Position numbers and translations under genes: made by a program. Source: Pieris napi (lineage: Eukaryota > Arthropoda > Insecta > Lepidoptera > Pieridae). From it: a stretch of 64,000 bases of DNA. Location of the stretch: assembly GCF_905475465.1 (NCBI RefSeq), contig NC_062252.1:11036001-11100000 (forward strand), read 5' to 3'. A model generated the notes under the pieces. That model ran no database searches. It was not told where the DNA came from and worked only from the letters and a program-made list of their open reading frames with translations. Of the stretch, positions 44,457 through 55,697 are shown piece by piece (the first letter of the stretch is position 1; each line of letters begins with the position of its first letter).

Positions 44457-44834
44457 TGAAAATCAAATCGATTTAGAAACAGTGAATTTTTTAAAACAAA
44501 AGAAAATCACAGATTTTTTTAAGTAGACTAAACCTTTAGTTGTTGTTTTATTTTTATGTAATGTAAGTAATGTGAATAAATATGATTACATATTTAATTT
44601 TCCATCCTTCTGATGCATTCAAGTAAAAATGGGAGCAAGGGTACATAGAAACATGTACATACCTCTATATTAACCTTTACCTAACATAGAACCTTGATAA
44701 CATAAAACCTCTATAACATAAAATATTTTGTGTTTCCCTTGGACTTTATCTTATCGAGGTTCTACTGTATTTGCAATTTTCTTAACCTATATAGAAATAA
44801 ATACAATAATAAAAATAAAAATAAAACAAATTTT

Positions 44835-44940
44835 TAAAGGTTCCTCTCTGTGGCAGTGTACCATTAACGCTGGCAGCATTTCCTCGCTGTATTGCGATAC
44901 TAATTCGTTGAGCGAGGCAAGAACCAGCTATACCATTATT
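44835..44940 (-). mobile_element. Non-LTR retroelement C-terminal fragment
   Basis: On the - strand one frame reads AGSCLAQRISIAIQRGNAAS then VNGTLPQRGTF. The same motif (LAQRISISVQRGNA) is at 59865-60040 on the + strand. Confidence 0.7.
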
Positions 44941-45584
44941 AGTTTTTTATTTTCTAAGGAAGAATATTAGTACCATGTGTAAACGAGAACTGGTGGAATC
45001 TCTGCTGTAATTTTAGACGTCAAGATATGGTAATAATTATATACAACACTGAACACAATAACAACGAACTTATTAATTAAAGTACTAAAAGCCTGAAATA
45101 GTTTGTTGTTTTGTGAGATTTATTTACAAAATAATACAAGTGTAGGTTTACACAGTACATTCAACGATTTTGAATGGGAGGATAATTATTTATTTCCAGT
45201 GCATAAAAATAATCTAGTACATTTGGTAGTAAAGATAGAAAAGCGAATAAAAATATTTTATATCCCGTTTTCCAATATCAATATAAAATAACGATGGCTT
45301 ATAATAAATCTGAAGCGGTTTTCATTGACCGCTGTTGAGTGCGTGTATACTGAATACCAGCTCGATATTGAATTTGTTTTGAAAATTATAAATAAAAAAA
45401 TGCTTAAACATGAAAAGATTGTAGAGATTGCTTTAAAAATGTGGTAACACTAAATTAAAATTAAAACCAACTTACAATTTCCCGCTTTTTCATTTCATTT
45501 GATATAAAAGCAATTGCTTTTTGATTAAACAATATGTTTGTACTTTAAGAAATATGATATATACCAAATTCTATTAGGCAAGTA

Positions 45585-45752
45585 TGTGATCAATATTTTG
45601 TGCCTGACACACCGTCGAAGTTGTAATTAGGCATGCCGGTTTCCTCAAGATGTTCTTTACCGTACGAGCGAGTGTTAAATGCGTACATAGACAACGTCCA
45701 TTGGTGCACAGCCGACGATCAAACATATGACCAACATATGACCAACACTGCT
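45585..45752 (-). mobile_element. tRNA-derived SINE, 5' two thirds
   Basis: CCTGACACACCGTCGAAGTT, GCCGGTTTCCTCAAGATGTT and ACCGTACGAGCGAGTGTTAA are the SINE in reverse; the B-box area is damaged and has a small duplication (ACATATGACCA twice). Confidence 0.75.
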
Positions 45753-46458
45753 TTGCACATTCAATAAATACTCAACTTTTGTCAACCATTCACGCAGAAA
45801 TTCTCTTAGCATAGTTCTAAGGGACCTGTGGGTTGTGTCGGACATATTCTAACCAAAATATTAATATCCAGATTATTTAGAATATCTCATACTCATCCCC
45901 TGTATTATAGTCCGCTCCTCAGTATAATGCTGAACCAGGACCCATTACAACCCCAGCACACACGCAATACACAAATAAAACGTACCTTGTTCTTTAAAAG
46001 AAAAAAAATTGTTATGTTCTTTTTTTATGATTGTTATTTTGTATGCGTGTTTTCTTAGTAATAAATGTTTAAATGTCTATGTCTATTATTTATTACAATA
46101 ATAATAATAAACAAGTGATTTTTTTAGCTTAAATATTGTCAATCTGTATTAAAATTGTGTCTACGCGAAATAAATTAGAAAATTGTCCTTAACAATAAAC
46201 GTTCAAAGACACATTAAGGTTGTTAAGGCAATGTAATTTACGTTTTAATTAAAATTGTGTTTACTTAGGCAATTTAAGGTTGGCTAAATGAAATTATCTG
46301 TAAACAGTTTAATCACATTATTATACAATTACTGCATAATATATTTTACCGACTGCGCGACGCAAATGTAACAACATAATTGAGAAAACATTTTACTATC
46401 TTATTAAAGCAAACTCATAAACTACTGAATTATTCTTGACGGACATAATATATAAAAA

Positions 46459-47010
46459 AACAGTGGCGCTACAATCTTTTTTTGAGTCTGGACCTAAATT
46501 TTTTTTTCGTAACATAATCATTTGTCAATTTAATAAGCAAGTAGGTGAAGTTTTTCGTATCACCTCGACGTCTGTCGTTCCACAACTGAGCGTTTTTAAG
46601 GCAGCTTTTTCCACACACCACCACTATGTGAAACCAGCTGCCCACTGAAGTATTCCCGTAATAATTCTACTTAATTCCTTCAAGAAAAGAGCGTACCAAT
46701 TCTTAAAAGGCCGGCAACGCAGTCGCGAGCCCTCTGACATTGAGTGTCCATGGACGGCGGCATCACTTAACATCAGATGAGTCTCCTGCGCATTTGGCCC
46801 CTGCTCTATAAAATAAAAAGGAGATCAGCTTCCTGTGCCTGACACACGCTGTCGACTTTTTTAAGACTAAGGCAAGCCTCACGATGTTTTCCTTCACCGT
46901 TCGAGCGATGATAAATGCGCGCACAGCAAGAAAGTCCATTGGTGCACAGCCGGGATCGAACCTACAACCTCAGGGATGTCGCACGCTGAAGCCATTAGGC
47001 CAACACCGCT
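46459..47010 (-). mobile_element. SINE split by an inserted non-LTR fragment
   Basis: 46459-46547 is the 3' part of the SINE in reverse (CAGTGGCGCTACAATC to AATAAGCAAGTAGGTGA). 46818-47010 is the rest (GATCAGCTTCCTGTGCCTGA to GGCCAACACCGCT, with B box on the - strand ggttcgatccc). Between them is the + strand fragment at 46556-46810. Confidence 0.8.
46556..46810 (+). mobile_element. 3' fragment of the non-LTR family at 42205-44456
   Basis: CGTATCACCTCGACGTCTGT onward matches 44178-44430 at about nine tenths of positions, including CCAGCTGCCCACTGAAGTAT and GGCCGGCAACGCAGTCGCGA. Frames are broken by small deletions. Confidence 0.85.
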
Positions 47011-49178
47011 ATGAAAGGATATATATATGTACATAATTTACACACTTACAGGACTCTAAATTATTAATCCATTTAGAAATATCCAGATTCTATAAATCTT
47101 CAACCAACTATGCAAATGGAGCATACACACCATAGAGTATCGTTTTCAAGTAATAACGACTGCAAACATACTTAAAAAGTTTAAATTGAAAATTTATTTT
47201 ATTTATTTATCAACTTTAACAAGGTGTGAGGTTTTAACGCACTGAAACTTTCAAGTGTTCAGTAATTTTAATGATTTTTAATAATAATTGGCTATAATTG
47301 TTAAAAACATGAGCTTATAACTTAGATAACATTAGAGGTAGTGGGGTTAACGCTGGATTTAAAAAAAATTAACTTGACTTATTGAAGAGTTCGTAAAACT
47401 GAGTGACACTTATGTTATTGGTCATTATCGGAAAAGGGCAAAAAAAACTAAAGAGCTCATACGGCTTCAAGTGTGCTATGATTGTTTACATTTTGTTTAC
47501 GCTTTTAAATATTAACTAAAAATAATGATTTGTATTTAGTCAAATAAATTTACATATTTTATTTGCCAAAACTATTGCAAAATGTTTTTAATACTTCCCA
47601 GAAGAAAAATATTACTTCATGTTTAAATAAATAGATTATTTAGTAGTGTTGAGCTGGTTGAGATATACATAAGATGTTTGTTACCTGTATAATAGGATCA
47701 ATTTTCGTTTACGTAGAAAAAACGTGAATATGAAAATCAAACAAAATTATAAAAGGCTTACCCTTTCTGGGGATATCCGAAAATCGTGTCTTTTGATGGC
47801 TTCCTGGGTTTTTTAGTCATATTTATAGATTTAGCAAGATCGCGAAAACGCCTTACTTGTGTTACAAAGCCACCCATATATTTTTGGGATCGAAGTCTGT
47901 TTGTTATAAACAAAAATAAATAAAAAATATACAGCTGTGTTGTCAGAAGACCGCGCGTTGGGACATGCTCCACGGGGTTAGACAATAACAGCGTATTATA
48001 TATATTATCCATATTATGGATAATTGCCTAACAATCCTAGAATTATTACTTCGCAAGGAATCGAACTTGAGTTCACCGAGCTTACCTTAATGTAACGGTT
48101 TATAGTTAATGTAACTGAAGCAAGGACTATTTCTAGACCTAAACCAAAATCGATATCTATCAATGCAATTGAATTAACATACTACAAATATAAATGGTAA
48201 AATAAAATATTACCAGACAGTGCGAGCATGCCTCTTTAAAGAAACGACATGGCGAAGTTTAATTGCGTTTCATACGTCGTAACAAATCTCACTCGATCAA
48301 AACTGTTAGACAAATACGTAACAGCCAATTAAGAAACTTAATAAATAACTAAAACAAACCACAAACCAGTTCGATTCCCAATATATCCCCCAATATAAGT
48401 GATAAATGATAGATCGATTTGGATTACTATAAATTTTTCTTTCTCATATGGTAAAGGTAAACATTGTATGGAAACTAACCTGTTTATTCAAAAATCAACA
48501 TGAATAAATTATATTAATATTTTTAATTTAAAATTGTAAATATTATATTTAAAAAAGCTGTGGATTATCAATAAACTGTTAAACAAACAAACAATGTTTA
48601 TGTATTAATATAAAAACCATTTTTTTTTAATTTAGACTTTTTCTATGTAGAAAGTACTGAATGCAATTGTAATGTCACAACTCAACTGTCTGTCTAATTT
48701 GCAAAATATTTATTATATAAACCTAGAAGCAAATGTTTGCTTTAACTTTGCTTTAAAATGGAATATATTTTATAACTATATATAATGAAAACTATAAATT
48801 TAAATTGACTTCATAGGACAGGTTTGAATATAAATGCAGTTGTTAGTCAATATTTGTATTTCATAATCTTAGATTCCCACAAGACATGTAATATTTTATC
48901 AAATATACAACAATAAAATTTCTAAACAATTTTATATCTCAACTTTCATCAAGCAAAATAGTACAGTGAAATAAAGAAAATAAATTCATAAATTGTATTT
49001 AAATATTTTTATTTTTTTAAATATGATTATTTTTCTTTATACCTGTGAATATCTTAATTTAAGAAATTTTGTTTAATATGTTATGTGGCAGACTGAATGA
49101 TTTAAATTATTTGTAGTCAAACAACAATTACTCAAAAAACATAATACTCCTATTAAAATAATAACAATATTAAAAACT

Positions 49179-49647
49179 CTAAATTGCATCTCCTGCTTTT
49201 ACCCTAGTAAGTTTCTTCTGGTCTTTTCGGGGTATACCATGTTTTTCCATCAAATGCCGCCTTACTGTACCGTTTTTAGCATATAAGACACCACACTCAT
49301 AACACATATACATGTATCTTTTGTGAACAGAGTTGTAATGTCCCACCATATGATCTGGGGTAAAAAACATTTTTGGACACTCTTTGCATTGAACTGTTTT
49401 TTCTGAATGTATAAATAAATGTTTTCTATATATCTCCTTACGACGAAAAGTTAAGCCACATTTTTCACAGGCAAATGGCCGTTCTCCTGTGTGAATCCGT
49501 TCATGTTCTTTCATTTCAAACCGCCTTGAGGCTTTAAAAGGACATTGTTGACATTGTATGTACTTTCCAGTGCCATGAATTACTACCATGTGACTATTTA
49601 AGCCACCAAATGATGCAAAACTCATTCCACAATGTTCACAGATCAAC
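49179..49647 (-). CDS. ZAD C2H2 zinc-finger protein, exon 2 (fingers 2-6)
   Basis: The exon begins after GTTTTAG (acceptor AG at 49649-49648). Its first base completes the Arg codon split from exon 1. It codes five C2H2 fingers: CEHCGMSFASFGGLNSH, CQQCPFKASRRFEMKEH, CEKCGLTFRRKEIYRKH, CKECPKMFFTPDHMVGH and CYECGVLYAKNGTVRRH, each closed by a second His. One standard linker (HTGERPF) is between fingers 3 and 4. A basic tail (GIPRKDQKKLTRVKAGDAI) ends the protein. Joined to exon 1 the total is 383 residues. The fingers would bind DNA in the nucleus. TTTATT (AATAAA on the - strand) near 49007 is a possible poly(A) signal. Confidence 0.92.
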
Positions 49648-49792
49648 CTAAAACAAAAATGAATAATTGTAAGCTAACAGGCAATTTTATATACAGTTAT
49701 CTTTTATAATACAATTAATTTATATAAATATCTAATATAATAGCACTACTGCATAAAAGTTTGTATAAATATGACACAACATATATACAAAC
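49648..49792 (-). other. Intron of the ZAD zinc-finger gene, 145 bp
   Basis: On the - strand GTTTGTATAT ... TTTTGTTTTAG. Phase 2. Splicing joins finger 1 to finger 2 with the short linker NKKHR. Confidence 0.85.
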
Positions 49793-50475
49793 CTGTGTTT
49801 TTTATTATGTGTGCGCATATGTTTCCAAAAACTTGATGGATTTGCTAGTCTTTTAAGACAAATGGGACATGTTCTCTGTTTATCTATATTACTAATGTTC
49901 ATCCTTTTATGTGTAGATTGGGGATATTCATTTAGCGGTTTTGCTGGTTCCTCATAATTACTTAAATCAAACCTATCATCTGATTCTAAGGGAATAGAAT
50001 TTTCTAAAATATCTAATATTTCATCTACATTTTTTGACTGGGGTTTTTTAGTTTTACACATGGTAAAGTTTAGGTCATTTATATCACCATCATGGCTATT
50101 TTCATTCACGTCCTGGTCGGACATATATGTACTTTCATTCATTTTGGGTTTTAATAATTTTTCTTTGCCATCATTTGCTACTTTTAAGTCATTCTTGAAT
50201 TTTATTTGAGCCAATTTATTCTTGACCTCGTCAAGCTTCTTACCACTAGCTTCACACATAAATTTGAAGTAAATACACTGTTTTAACAATATGAGGCACA
50301 TTTTACACATCGAGCTGGGTAAAGGATCGTCTGGTTTGTTTAGTTTTATCGAAGCAAAGTGCAATACCGCTTGCCCATAATAATTAACTTTGTTGTTATC
50401 AAACAAACATATCATATTTGCAGTTGAGTTAGGTTTTAAACACAACCGGCAAAGACTATTAAAGTTTGAATCCAT
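49793..50475 (-). CDS. ZAD C2H2 zinc-finger protein, exon 1 (ZAD domain, linker, finger 1)
   Basis: Starts at ATG 50475 with MDSNFNSLCRLCLKP. Residues 9-85 are a zinc-finger-associated domain (ZAD): zinc ligands C9 and C12 (CRLC) and C57 and C60 (CKMC), with the helix LLKQCIYFKFMCEAS after them. ZAD domains make dimers and are found almost only in arthropod transcription factors. An acidic, Asp/Asn-rich linker follows (about 110-200). Finger 1 is CPICLKRLANPSSFWKHMRTH (residues 203-223, quoted with its last His). The exon ends AAACACAG before GTTTG. Reading on past the donor gives an unrelated tail, which shows the intron is real. The paralogue cannot be named from sequence alone. Confidence 0.93.
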
Positions 50476-51438
50476 TGGACTTATTTAATTTATATTCATT
50501 AGAACAACAATATCACACAATAATCTTAAAATTCGTTGAAATTACAATATTAATATTTCCTATTTAGTATTTACGTTACAGAATGACAATTGACAGCTCG
50601 CTAGGCAACTATAAATTACAAAACGTTCCGATCCTCACAAACTGACCACACTAAATTACATAGTTTTATTAACAAACAACATACGTTATAATATAATAAT
50701 TATAAAGTAATATCTTAATGTATTTATTTATAAGTGCAAAAAAACATGCACGATTAAAAATACAAGATAATTTGATGTCATAAATTATTAACACTAATAT
50801 AATTGATGTGGACCAATTATATATTGCTTCGGCAGATGATTCTATGATAATAAATTTAATCTAAAAATTATTGTAATAATTCATGATATATTAAATCATG
50901 AATTATTAAATTTTGATAGATGCTTCAATCTTGTTTTTCAAAATTTTGAATTTGAATTTGAATATTATGATGGAGTAAGTATTGATCACAATTAATATTT
51001 TGTTTGCCAAAAATAAAGACCTGTATCGAAGTGAATTCTTGATATAAAACCCTTTGCAAAAGCTAAAACAAAACTTATATAACTCGTAACTTTAATATAA
51101 AAATAAATTTCTTTTAATTGTAAATAATTAGTATAGACATTAACTGATTCATATAATATAAATAATTATATTTTCTTTAAAGCTTGACTTGACAACTGTT
51201 TGTCATTGTGTTGAAGGACATGTTGGCAAACTACCCATGAACTATATGAATATATTATTATCCCCAATTGAACATTGCATTTTTCTATCTAGATGGCGTC
51301 ATCCTTACTATAAATACTGTTTTTAGAATATTTTTAAATGGCTTATTATTTGCATACATTTTAAAGGTGTAGCAGTGTTATTTATTATGCTATATTATTT
51401 TTACAAGAGCGCATCGTATAATCAGTCTTCTGACTATG
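50476..51438. other. Upstream region of the ZAD gene; nothing recognised
   Basis: AT-rich. It should contain the promoter, but I see no clear TATA or initiator that I would defend. Confidence 0.5.
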
Positions 51439-51439
51439 A

Positions 51440-51870
51440 GTAGATGAGTTGTAGGATGATTTGCGGGTGGAGATATTCCTCATTAGGAATATCTACCATA
51501 ATAATATTAACTCGGTCAATGCTGCTGAGCTCCTCCTGGGTCCTGCCGGGTTCTTCGTCTTTTGAGACGGTTCATATACTCCGGATGATTTTCCAGCCTA
51601 GTCTTGTGGTTCTGAGCGTATACTTTTATTTCCTCTTTGACTGTAGGTATGCCCAGATGTTCATGTACTTCTTAGGCGTTTCTTATGAACGAAGGCGAGT
51701 TGCTTATTTGTTTAGGGATGTAGTTTTGTGTTCTTTGAATTTTAGTTATGTTAAAGTCGCATGTCGCATTGCCTCAATTGTATTCCGTAGGTCCACACGG
51801 GTTTTATAACAAATTGTAGATAAGGAGTTTGTTGTCGATGGACAATTTTAATGCAATATTTTAATACACG
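51440..51870 (-). mobile_element. Jockey-type non-LTR fragment, RT C-terminal side
   Basis: On the - strand one frame has KLSIDNKLLIYNLL, close by (in a shifted frame) a NPCGPTEYN-like remnant of the P.WTYGIQLWG motif, then NITKIQRT and further on RLKRRRT. The order KL...NK.L.Y...L.P.WTYG...W.......IQR is the C-terminal part of Jockey-clade RT proteins. Several frame breaks. Confidence 0.65.
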
Positions 51871-52312
51871 GACTTATCGTAAGAGGTCGCAAGAAACTTT
51901 GGCAACATATACGAAATCAACGCGGGCGGAAGCTGGTTTAAAATATATGATATTTTAAGCAATAATGTTTTATTGTTCAAGTTATACTATCTACATACCT
52001 AATAATTAAGTGATCATTATTAAACATAGTTTCTACAGTTGTCTGTAGTTACACTGAACTCTTCAACGAATCAATGAAAATGAATTATAAGAATTTATGT
52101 CGAGTTCCATACCAGAGTACCATCTTCTAAGTCGGTGGAAGGGGATTATCGTCTTGTTTCTTATCTCCGTCCTTTTTTCAGAATCGCATATTCTGTCATA
52201 GTTTTTGAGCTAAACGGTCCAATTCAGGTTCCGTCGCGAGGCCATGGTACGAATTTTCATATGTAATACCACAAGAGCTTCAAAATTATCTGGTATTTCC
52301 CTCAAGGTTCGT

Positions 52313-52356
52313 TGCAAACAAATATAGTCGTCATGACGACTATATTAATTGTTTGC
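52313..52356. repeat. Palindrome: 26-bp perfect core with matching outer arms
   Basis: The core 52321-52346 is AATATAGTCGTCA followed by its exact reverse complement with no spacer. Outside it GCAAACAA (52313) and TTGTTTGC (52349) pair as well, with two or three unpaired bases. Confidence 0.92.
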
Positions 52357-52935
52357 TATTGGCCGACATTTGGGTCGGAAAAATAATCATAGAAATTGAA
52401 TAAACAAAATCTGATTACCGATGAGGCGACGTGGAAACCTGAACTAGGTTTATTGGACGTGACGGTATAAGCGATACAGTTCTGTTGTAGGTTGTCATTA
52501 GGCTGGCAATAGGAGCTCATGACAGGCTCCCTGGTTGTAACTAACTGCAGTTATAGTAACTAATATTTAATTATTGCAAGTTTGTTTACGTAATCCAATA
52601 CGTTAGTACAATAGCTTAAGTGTAAACCAATATTTAACATGCTTGAATCCGTAAATGGATGATGCTTAGACGAACTTCCAAGTCTACAGTGTCCTATAAA
52701 AATATTTAAAACTTACGGATCATTGGAGAGGTTACTTCGCAAAGAGTTCAAACAGTATTCAACAATCTATAGCAATAAAATTAAAAATGAACATCCAATA
52801 AAGTTTCTTTTCAATACGAACTCTCTCGGGATATTTGAGCGGCAAATAATTGAAGCAAAGAAATTCCACAAGTTTTTTCCCTATAAGTCATTTCAGATGT
52901 CTCATTTCAATGAATATTTGTGAACTTATTTAAAC

Positions 52936-52988
52936 AAAAGTCTTCTATACGTACCTACGGCTCGCTTATCTGCTACTTTTAATGGTAA
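52936..52988 (+). repeat. Dispersed repeat, copy 1
   Basis: AAAAGTCTTCTATACGTACC then TACGGCTCGCTTATCTGCTA is shared with 61481-61540. Confidence 0.75.
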
Positions 52989-53392
52989 GAGGATACTTTT
53001 CTGAATTTAATGGTAATTCAGAACTGAGAAATACCCATATCACTTTCTAAACCATCAATATACATATTATTACAAACTATATTTAATTTACTATACAAAT
53101 TTACACAAGACTTCATTACTTACACTGCTAACTTTTAAATTTTTTTTTTCTACTTAGTATTATTACATTCTATTTCTTTATTTTTACGACTGAGGCGCAA
53201 ACTAGCCACAGCACACACTTGAAACGAACCGAATGGGAAAAGGGATTTTTTTTATCTCTTATTATATTTTTTATTTTATTTGTTTTCTTTGATTATTGTT
53301 ATTTTGTGTATTTATGTGTGTGTGTTTTTGTTAGTCATCAATGTTATGTCTATTTCTATATACTGTAGGGAAATTAATAATTCGTTTTACAT

Positions 53393-53423
53393 ATTGGACC
53401 CGACCTCACAGGTCGGGTCCAAT
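53393..53423. repeat. Hairpin, 14-bp perfect GC-rich stem, 3-base loop
   Basis: ATTGGACCCGACCT, loop CAC, AGGTCGGGTCCAAT. Confidence 0.93.
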
Positions 53424-53898
53424 AGCATTTGGTATAAGAGATTTATATTATTACTGACTTCACCTTCCGCACCCTATCGTGTAAGCCAATAACACCTATT
53501 GCGGCTGTGATATTTCCTCTCACACGGCAACTTTTGTTGTAGCAACTCCATGTTGATAGTATTTCCATAGAGCTGTCACAAATAGAGTATCATTATATCC
53601 AAGAACTCGGTTTCTTTATACCGACTTGTGCGACAGCCAAGGTTGTTTGCAACACTGTCGTTGTTTTACACGTAGCTATAATTACTAATTAATAATTAAT
53701 TAAACAAGACTTAACAGAAGATTCACGAAGATTATCATAGTTTCTCCCATTATAAAGTTGTCAGCTAATCTTCACATATATCTTTATACTGTCTTCTACT
53801 TCTGGAATCTTATTAAAGATTTAAAACATTGAATATCAAAGACCGTTGTCTCAGTTAGACCTGAAAATATATGTGAACTTTATTTTATTATTGAAAAA

Positions 53899-54162
53899 AT
53901 CAGTGGCGCTACAAACTTGTTACGCCTGGCCCTCAGATTTCTGTATTTATTTCATGATCATTCAATCTAATAGCCAAGTAGGTGATCAGCTGCCACACAT
54001 GCTGTTTTATGTCTAAGGCAAGCCGGTTTCCTCACAATGTTATCCTTCACCGTTCGAGCGAATGTTAAATGCGCACATAGAAAGAAAGTTAATTGGTGCA
54101 CAGCCGGGGTTCGAACCTACGGGATGAGAGTCGCACGCTAAAGCCACCAGGCCAACACTGCT
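53899..54162 (-). mobile_element. tRNA-derived SINE, near full length
   Basis: The best copy in the window. On the - strand: head AGCAGTGTTGGCCTGGTGGC (A box), then CTCTCATCCCGTAGGTTCGA (B box GGTTCGAACCCC), the middle CGCTCGAACGGTGAAGGATA, the 3' half TGATCACCTACTTGGCTATT and the end GTAGCGCCACTGATTTTTTC. A and B boxes point to RNA polymerase III transcription. It needs a partner LINE for mobility. Confidence 0.88.
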
Positions 54163-54532
54163 CTTATACTCTTGATATTAGTGTTTTTCGTAAAAACTTC
54201 TTGCATAGCAGCTCTATATAAATCCCCCTTCGCCGCATCCTGCCACTTTATTGTGCCTACAATGGTATAAACATCTCATAACTCACAAGTCACAACAGTT
54301 TCTTCCTCAAAATGCTGTAATTCCGAGATAATATAGATATTTGTTATATTTCAAAAGACAATATGCTGTATCATTTCTTTAGCCTAATGTTACGAAAAAG
54401 TTCTTATATAATATGGCAATTTCTTGTCAAAATAAAACGTTGCTAAAACCTATTGTCCTTGTAGTAAGCATTACGGCGTCTGTTTCATTCATTTTAAAGG
54501 CTTATATTCTTATGATAGCGGCAAAAACTGCC

Positions 54533-54690
54533 GAACCAAATCGACTTAGGGTCCTTCAGGAAAAGAGCGTACCAATTCTTAAAAGACCGACAACGCACTT
54601 GCGAGCCTTTTGGCAATGTGTGTCCATGGGCGGCTGTATCACTTGACATCAGATGAGCCTTCTACCCGTTTGCCTCCTATTAAATAAAAT
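54533..54690 (+). mobile_element. 3' fragment of the non-LTR family at 42205-44456
   Basis: AACCAAATCGACTTAGGGTC, AAGAGCGTACCAATTCTTAA and GGCGGCTGTATCACTTGACA match 44279-44430. Ends TATTAAATAAAATAAAAT. Confidence 0.8.
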
Positions 54691-54800
54691 AAAATATCTA
54701 TAGTATGTTGTAAGCTGAACATAGTGTTTTAATTTATTTCAACAACCGTCCAACAACCACCATCGATAATATTATTTTATGTGATAAATTTATTTCGGTT

Positions 54801-54890
54801 ATTTTAAAAACACTTGCTTCATGTTGAATATATATATTAGAAACATTACACACTATTACACATTTATTACAATAATTTACTTTTAAATAT
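54801..54890. repeat. Direct repeat, copy 1
   Basis: ATTTTAAAAACACTTGCTTC to TTACAATAATTTAC; about nine tenths identical to 55293-55382. The sequence between the copies has an acidic, decayed coding look on the - strand, so this may be a duplicated piece of an old gene or transposase. Confidence 0.8.
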
Positions 54891-55292
54891 CTATTATTAT
54901 CACACCTAATCTTTTTTAACTTCAACCGAAAATGATTCTCCGCCAAAAATACACATTGTTCCGCTGTCATTTGTTTCACTAAATATGTTGCTTGTTTGAA
55001 CTGTTTCTTCAATACTTATAATTATTTCTCTTTCTTCTCCATTTTCATTTCATCTTCAATAGAAGATGAAATAATAATTTCGCCTTCGCCTACATCTTCT
55101 CGAACTCCATTTCTGTACTATCTTCCTAGATATCACAATCTCGAACTTCTCTGATTTCATTTTCACAATAATTATTGTATTATTTCAGCTAGTATGTGGG
55201 TAGGTAATATTTATCTTTTAAAGTTCTGGGCCCATAACTTGTTGGACGGTTCCAATTATTTTAAGCTGAGCTGAGCTCTGGAGGCGAGGGGC

Positions 55293-55382
55293 TATTTTAA
55301 AAACAGTTGCTTCATTTTTAATATATATAATATTAGAAACATTACACACTATTACACATTTATTACAATAATTTACGTTTCA
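55293..55382. repeat. Direct repeat, copy 2
   Basis: ATTTTAAAAACAGTTGCTTC to TTACAATAATTTAC; see 54801-54890. Confidence 0.8.
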
Positions 55383-55697
55383 ATATCATTAGAATGTTTC
55401 ACTGTTTGCGTCTTGAAGAGAAGTACATTTTCATAACAGAAAACAATATTTTATATAAAATTTAAACAAGCACTCCAATATTCTAAACTAAAATTTTTCT
55501 TCACATGTGACAAGTGTTGCCTGCCATTATTTACATATCCACCAATTAGTCTACAGAATCTCTAGTCCATTCACAGACACGACACGATCCGTGCTTCCAT
55601 TTGACTAGTAATCAAATGCAATTCCTCGTCGTTTGTATACTTAGCCTTCAAGGTCATATAACATTTATTTTGTAATATGAGAAACTTATGAAAAACA

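Larger units (their letters stand above)
34138..44767. mobile_element. Tigger/pogo-like element, about 0.7 kb before two later insertions
   Basis: CAGTAGAACCTCGATAA at 34138-34154 is exactly inverted at 44751-44767, and both ends abut TA (34136-34137, 44768-44769). TA target and CAGT-starting ends of this type fit Tigger/pogo elements. Both flanks carry repeats of ACCTCTATAAC.TAAAAT. The original sequence remains at 34138-34417, 42084-about 42204 and about 44457-44767; the rest is the provirus and the non-LTR element. No transposase frame recognised. Confidence 0.82.
44770..49178. other. Intergenic stretch with repeat fragments
   Basis: Repeats are listed at 44835, 45585 and 46459-47010. From 47011 to 49178 the sequence is AT-rich with no gene or repeat I recognise; this includes the region downstream of the ZAD gene. 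Confidence 0.6.
51871..53896. other. Intergenic stretch with two strong palindromes
   Basis: Apart from the palindromes (52313-52356, 53393-53423) and a repeat shared with 61.5 kb (52936-52988), no gene is recognised. Confidence 0.6.

Noticed and set aside
53899..54162. tRNA gene suggested by A and B boxes
   Set aside because: No cloverleaf, anticodon arm or acceptor stem; these are the promoter boxes of a SINE.
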